In this document: one piece after another, positions 5,575-8,489 of the stretch | How the letters are laid out: every line of letters begins with the position of its first letter | Position numbering within the stretch: position 1 is the stretch's first letter | NCBI GenBank assembly: GCA_033722375.1 | Contig: JAWVZB010000123.1 | Location: 1 to 8,489 of the forward strand | Length of the DNA: 8,489 bases | Direction: 5' to 3' | Origin: JAWVZB01 sp033722375 | GTDB lineage: Bacteria > Actinomycetota > Nitriliruptoria > Nitriliruptorales > Nitriliruptoraceae | Translations under genes and position numbers: made by a program | The notes under the pieces: generated by a model | What the model was told of the DNA's origin: nothing | Databases searched by the model: none | The model's input: the letters and a program-made list of their open reading frames with translations, nothing else

Positions 5575-6357
5575 GTGCGGGTGGTTCGGTTCGCCGGCGA
5601 GACCGGCCCGAAGTACGGGATCCTCGAAGGCTCCGAGGTCGCGGTCATCGAACCGCATCCGTTCGCCCCGCACGACCGCACTGGTGAGACCGTGCCGGTC
5701 GAGGGCCTGCGGCTCCTCGCGCCGGTCATCCCGTCGAAGATCGTGTGCGTGGGACGCAACTACGCCGACCACGCCGCCGAGCTCGGCAACGAACCGCCGG
5801 CCGAGCCGTTGCTGTTCCTCAAGCCATCGTCGTCGGTGATCGGTCCGGGGGAGGAGATCCGCTACCCGACCGGCCTCACGTCCGAGGTGCACCACGAGGC
5901 CGAGCTGGCAGTGGTGATCGGGGCGCTCGTGTCCCAGGCGACCCCCGAGGAAGCTGCCAGAGGCATCTACGGCTTCACCTGCGGCAACGACGTCACCGCC
6001 CGCGACCTGCAGCGGAGCGAGGACCAGTGGACCCGCGCCAAGGGGTTCGACACCTTCTGCCCCCTCGGCCCCGCGATCGCCACCGACGTGGACCCTGCCG
6101 ATCTCGCGATCCGCTGCCTGGTCGACGGTGAGGTGCGCCAGGAAGCGTCGACCGCGGACATGGTGTTCGGGGTCGCCGAACTCGTGAGCTACGTGTCGCA
6201 GGTGATGACGCTGCTGCCGTCGGACGTCATCCTGACGGGCACGCCGGCAGGGGTCGGCGCGATCGAACCGGGACAGACCGTGCGCGTCGAGATCGATGGC
6301 ATCGGGGCGCTCGAGAACGACGTCGTCGACCGGCAGTCGAAGGGAGACAGCTCGTGA
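5575..6357 (+). CDS. Fumarylacetoacetate hydrolase family protein (FAHD1/oxaloacetate decarboxylase type)
   Basis: 260 aa. It has a short N-terminal domain (1-50) and the FAH catalytic fold from 'SKIVCVGRNYADHAAELG' (54-71). The magnesium ligands are Glu108 and Glu110 in 'HHEAELAVVIG' and Asp139 in 'GNDVTARDLQ'. Lys156 in 'RAKGFDTFCPLGP' and 'ILTGTPAGVG' (219-228) complete the active site. His66 and Glu69 match the His/Glu dyad of human FAHD1, which cleaves acylpyruvates and decarboxylates oxaloacetate. The C. glutamicum homologue near leuB and gltX (Cg1458/Odx) is an oxaloacetate decarboxylase. That activity is therefore a reasonable inference, but a hydroxyhepta-diene-dioate isomerase or fumarylpyruvate hydrolase role is not excluded; no aromatic-catabolism genes are nearby. 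The gene follows cimA by 41 bp, and its stop overlaps the next start by 4 bp (GTGA), implying translational coupling. Confidence 0.9.
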   Translation: MRVVRFAGETGPKYGILEGSEVAVIEPHPFAPHDRTGETVPVEGLRLLAPVIPSKIVCVGRNYADHAAELGNEPPAEPLLFLKPSSSVIGPGEEIRYPTGLTSEVHHEAELAVVIGALVSQATPEEAARGIYGFTCGNDVTARDLQRSEDQWTRAKGFDTFCPLGPAIATDVDPADLAIRCLVDGEVRQEASTADMVFGVAELVSYVSQVMTLLPSDVILTGTPAGVGAIEPGQTVRVEIDGIGALENDVVDRQSKGDSS

Positions 6358-6698
6358 AGATCTGGCACAACCCGCGCTGCTCGAAGAGCCGCGCCACGCT
6401 GAAGCTGCTCGAGGACGCCGGTGAGGAACCCGAGGTGCGGCGGTACCTCGAGGACCCGCCGTCGCCCAAGGAGCTGGATGCGGCACTGCGCGCCCTCGGC
6501 AAGGAGCCATGGGAGATCGCTCGGCTGCGCGAGACGGTCGCCAAGAACCTGAACATGGAGGACTGGCCCGAGGACAGGCAGCGTTGGATCGACGCGATGA
6601 CGACCCATCCGATCCTGATCGAACGCCCCATCGTGTTCGCAGACGACGGTCGTGCCGTGCTGGGGCGTCCCCCCGAGAACGTCGAGGACCTGCTGTGA
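6354..6698 (+). CDS. ArsC-family (YfgD-like) thioredoxin-fold reductase
   Basis: 114 aa, a compact ArsC/Spx-family thioredoxin-fold protein. 'IWHNPRCSKSRATLKLLED' at the N terminus carries the single active-site Cys9, equivalent to Cys12 of plasmid R773 ArsC. 'HPILIERPIV' (85-94) carries Arg91, and Arg105 lies in 'LGRPPENVEDLL'. With Arg59 these correspond to the three arsenate-binding arginines of ArsC, so glutaredoxin-linked arsenate reduction is chemically possible. However, the sequence resembles the short housekeeping paralogue YfgD of E. coli more than plasmid ArsC (which is ~140 aa), and there is no arsR, arsB or acr3 nearby. Start GTG 6354 overlaps the previous stop as GTGA and has AGGGAG (6341-6346) 7 nt upstream, so it is translationally coupled to the FAH-family gene. 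A general thiol-redox role is as likely as arsenic detoxification. Confidence 0.88.
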   Translation: MKIWHNPRCSKSRATLKLLEDAGEEPEVRRYLEDPPSPKELDAALRALGKEPWEIARLRETVAKNLNMEDWPEDRQRWIDAMTTHPILIERPIVFADDGRAVLGRPPENVEDLL

Positions 6699-6715
6699 AT
6701 GGTGGCCCGGTCAAC

Positions 6716-6721
6716 GGGAGG
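6716..6721 (+). promoter_or_regulatory. RBS fixing the purB start at GTG 6727
   Basis: GGGAGG lies 5 nt before GTG 6727. The frame is open 25 codons further upstream into the arsC-like gene, but that extension (Cys/Trp-rich) is unlike any PurB and has no RBS. Confidence 0.75.
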
Positions 6722-6726
6722 CTGAC

Positions 6727-8142
6727 GTGATCGAGAACGTCCTCGCGGGGCGCTACGCGAGCGACGAGATGGTCGCCATCTGGTCCCGGGAGTCCAAGGT
6801 CGCCGAGGAGCGGCGACTGTGGATCGCGGTGCTCGAAGCCCAGCGCGAACTCGGTCTCGACGTCCCCGACCAGGTGATCGAGGACTACCGCGCTGTTGTC
6901 GAGGACGTCGACCTCGACTCCATCGCGGCTCGCGAACGCGAGCTCCGCCACGACGTCAAGGCGCGGATCGAGGAGTTCTGCGAGCTGGCCGGCCACGAGC
7001 ACGTGCACAAGGGCATGACCTCCCGGGACCTCACCGAGAACGTCGAGCAGCTCCAGGTGCGCCGCGCCCTCCAGCTCGTCCGTGACCGGTGCGTGGCGGC
7101 CCTGTCGCTGCTCGCGGAACGCGCTGCGGATCACGCCGACACCGTCATGGTCGGCCGCAGCCACAACGTGCCGGCGCAGGCAACGACACTGGGGAAGCGC
7201 TTCGCGAACGCGGGGGAGGAGCTCCTCCAGGCCCTCGGCCGGCTGGACGACCTGCTGGGTCGCTACCCGTTGCGCGGGATCAAGGGGCCCGTCGGCACAC
7301 AGCAGGACCAGACCGATCTGCTTGGGAGTGCGGACCAGGCCGACGAGCTGGAGCAGCGGGTGGCCGAGCACCTCGGCTTCGAGGAGGTACTGGGCGCCGT
7401 CGGCCAGGTCTACCCGCGTTCGCTGGACCTCGATGTCGTGTCGACGCTCGTGCAGATCTCGTCCGGACCGCAGAACCTGGCTCGCACGATCCGGCTCATG
7501 GCGGGCCACGAGCTCGTCACCGAGGGATTCAAGGAGGGGCAGGTCGGCTCGTCGGCGATGCCCCACAAGATGAACACGCGCTCGTGCGAGCGGGTCAACG
7601 GGCTCGGCGTGATCCTCAGCGGTCATCTGGCGATGGCGGGTGGGCTCGTCGGGGAGCAGTGGAACGAGGGCGACGTGTCGTGCTCGGTCGTGCGCCGGGT
7701 GATGCTCCCGGACGCCTTCCTGGCGATCGACGGGCTGTTCGAGACGTTCCTCACGGTCCTGGTCGAGTTCGGGGCCTACCCGGCCGTCATCGAGAAGGAG
7801 CTCGCCCGCTACCTGCCGTTCCTGGCCACCACCAAGGTGCTGACCGCGAGCGTTCAGCGCGCGGTCGGGCGCGAGGAGGCGCACGAGGCGATCAAGGAGC
7901 ACGCGGTCGCGGTCGCGTTGGCCATGCGGGAAGAGGCGCAGGAGCACAACGACCTCGTCGCCAGGCTGGCGGACGACGACCGGATCCCGCTGGATCGCGA
8001 TGACCTCGAGAAGCTGCTGGCCGAGCCCATGGGGTTCACCGGCCGGGCCACCGAGCAGGTGGCCGCCTTCGTCCTCCGTGTGGAGGAGCTCGCGGCGAGC
8101 TCGCCGGACGCGGCCGGCTACCGCCCCGCAGCCATCCTCTGA
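6727..8142 (+). CDS. purB: Adenylosuccinate lyase
   Basis: 471 aa, the length of actinobacterial PurB. It catalyses two purine-synthesis steps, SAICAR to AICAR plus fumarate and adenylosuccinate to AMP plus fumarate, as a cytoplasmic homotetramer. 'NVLAGRYASDEMVAIWS' at the N terminus is characteristic. His75 in 'RHDVKARIEEF', Thr98/Ser99 in 'KGMTSRDLTEN' and His146 in 'GRSHNVPAQATTLGKRFA' are active-site residues (His146 the presumed general acid). The superfamily signature 'GSSAMPHKMN' (274-283) carries the mobile-loop catalytic serines Ser275/276. 'YPLRGIKGPVGTQQDQ' and 'QWNEGDVSCSVVRR' are also as in mycobacterial PurB. It begins 28 bp after the arsC-like gene, so it probably ends the cimA transcription unit, which would tie fumarate-releasing purine synthesis to central-carbon genes. 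No key residue is missing. Confidence 0.96.
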   Translation: MIENVLAGRYASDEMVAIWSRESKVAEERRLWIAVLEAQRELGLDVPDQVIEDYRAVVEDVDLDSIAARERELRHDVKARIEEFCELAGHEHVHKGMTSRDLTENVEQLQVRRALQLVRDRCVAALSLLAERAADHADTVMVGRSHNVPAQATTLGKRFANAGEELLQALGRLDDLLGRYPLRGIKGPVGTQQDQTDLLGSADQADELEQRVAEHLGFEEVLGAVGQVYPRSLDLDVVSTLVQISSGPQNLARTIRLMAGHELVTEGFKEGQVGSSAMPHKMNTRSCERVNGLGVILSGHLAMAGGLVGEQWNEGDVSCSVVRRVMLPDAFLAIDGLFETFLTVLVEFGAYPAVIEKELARYLPFLATTKVLTASVQRAVGREEAHEAIKEHAVAVALAMREEAQEHNDLVARLADDDRIPLDRDDLEKLLAEPMGFTGRATEQVAAFVLRVEELAASSPDAAGYRPAAIL

Positions 8143-8168
8143 GCCGGGGGCAGGGCCAGGTGGTCGTT

Positions 8169-8174
8169 TACGCT
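8169..8174 (+). promoter_or_regulatory. Possible gltX -10 box
   Basis: TACGCT, the same hexamer as in the cimA promoter, lies 31 bp before GTG 8206 in the 63-bp purB-gltX gap and would give a leader of about 25 nt. No clear -35 is seen upstream. Confidence 0.35.
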
Positions 8175-8205
8175 GGACGTTCGACCCACCTCCGAAGGCT
8201 TCCCC

Positions 8206-8489
8206 GTGACCACGCCCCGCGTCCGGTTCGCACCTGCGCCGTCCGGCGACCTCCACGTCGGCAGTGCCCGCACGGCGCTGTTCAACTGGCTGTACGCCGA
8301 GAAGCACGACGGCAGTTTCATCTTCCGCATCGAGGACACCGACAAGGAGCGGGCGACCGACGAGTCGATGCACGCCATGGCCGCGGCCATGCGCTGGCTC
8401 GGGCTCGACTGGGACGAAGGCATCGAAGCCGGCGGTGACTACGGCCCGTACCGGCAGTCCGAGCGCAGCGAGCTCCACCAGGCGGTCGC
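8206..8489 (+). CDS. gltX: Glutamyl-tRNA synthetase, N-terminal part (cut by window end)
   Basis: The first 94 codons plus 2 bases are present and the frame is open to the window edge. The class I Rossmann start is clear: 'RVRFAPAPSGDLHVGSARTALFNWLYAEKHDGSF' with the HIGH-box equivalent HVGS at 17-20, then 'FRIEDTDKERATDES' and 'MRWLGLDWDEG', with 'YGPYRQSER' downstream. This order is specific to GluRS/GlnRS; actinobacteria usually carry a non-discriminating GluRS that also charges tRNA-Gln for GatCAB conversion. GTG 8206 is preceded by GAAGG (8194-8198) at 7 nt. The residues before the HIGH box read PSGD where PTGY is common, a mild variation. The KMSKS loop and anticodon-binding domain lie outside the window. 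The neighbourhood ilvE-cimA-FAH-gltX is recurrent in actinobacteria. Confidence 0.93.
   Translation, partial: MTTPRVRFAPAPSGDLHVGSARTALFNWLYAEKHDGSFIFRIEDTDKERATDESMHAMAAAMRWLGLDWDEGIEAGGDYGPYRQSERSELHQAV

Noticed and set aside
5155..5575. 14-bp exact repeat CGGAGGAGGGTCCG inside cimA (5155-5168) and before the FAH gene (5562-5575)
   Set aside because: The first copy encodes the Gly-rich linker of CimA and the second is a ribosome-binding site. Similar purine-rich composition makes a chance match likely.
6354..6698. Arsenic-resistance operon
   Set aside because: Only one ArsC-like gene is present. There is no regulator, efflux pump or ArsA nearby, and the protein is of the YfgD type.
5482..8478. 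998-codon open frame on the minus strand
   Set aside because: It lies antisense to the FAH-family, arsC-like, purB and gltX genes, all of which have clear family motifs. The translation is biased in Arg, Val, Asp, Leu and Gly with no recognisable domain. Long antisense frames are expected in high-GC genes.

Overview
This 8.5 kb window is high-GC (roughly 70% by eye), densely coding DNA with every convincing gene on the + strand. GTG starts dominate, there is one TTG start, and Shine-Dalgarno sequences are strong. Protein signatures (an Eis-type acetyltransferase, a mycobacterial-like dodecin, a PurB of the actinobacterial 'RYAS.EMVAIW' type, citramalate synthase, FAHD protein and gltX in one neighbourhood) point to an actinobacterium. 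A deep-branching or environmental lineage is possible, but the class cannot be fixed from this window alone.

Layout. 4-936 is ilvE, a branched-chain amino acid aminotransferase, followed by a GC-rich hairpin terminator. 1012-2025 is an HSL-family (GDSAGG) alpha/beta-hydrolase. 2123-3355 is an Eis-like GNAT acetyltransferase with a TTG start. 3356-3586 is a non-coding interval packed with hairpins and bounded by a 22-bp near-perfect direct repeat. 3587-3805 is dodecin, a small flavin-storage protein. 3806-3913 is an intergenic region with a good sigma70-like promoter whose spacer holds a 14-bp perfect palindrome. 3914-5533 is cimA. 5575-6357 is a fumarylacetoacetate-hydrolase-family protein of FAHD1/oxaloacetate decarboxylase type. 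6354-6698 is an ArsC/YfgD-like protein overlapping it by 4 bp. 6727-8142 is purB. 8206 to the window end is the 5' part of gltX.

How the genes fit together. CimA makes citramalate from pyruvate and acetyl-CoA, the entry to threonine-independent isoleucine synthesis, and IlvE performs the last transamination for isoleucine, leucine and valine. The FAH-family protein, if it is an oxaloacetate decarboxylase as its retained His/Glu dyad allows, also acts at the pyruvate node. cimA, the FAH gene, the arsC-like gene and purB are closely spaced (41 bp, a 4-bp overlap, 28 bp) and are probably one transcription unit. gltX probably has its own promoter. The window is mostly core metabolism. I see no prophage, CRISPR, transposase, toxin-antitoxin or defence genes and no tRNA. 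The least explained parts are non-coding: the repeat/hairpin element before dodecin and the palindrome in the cimA promoter.
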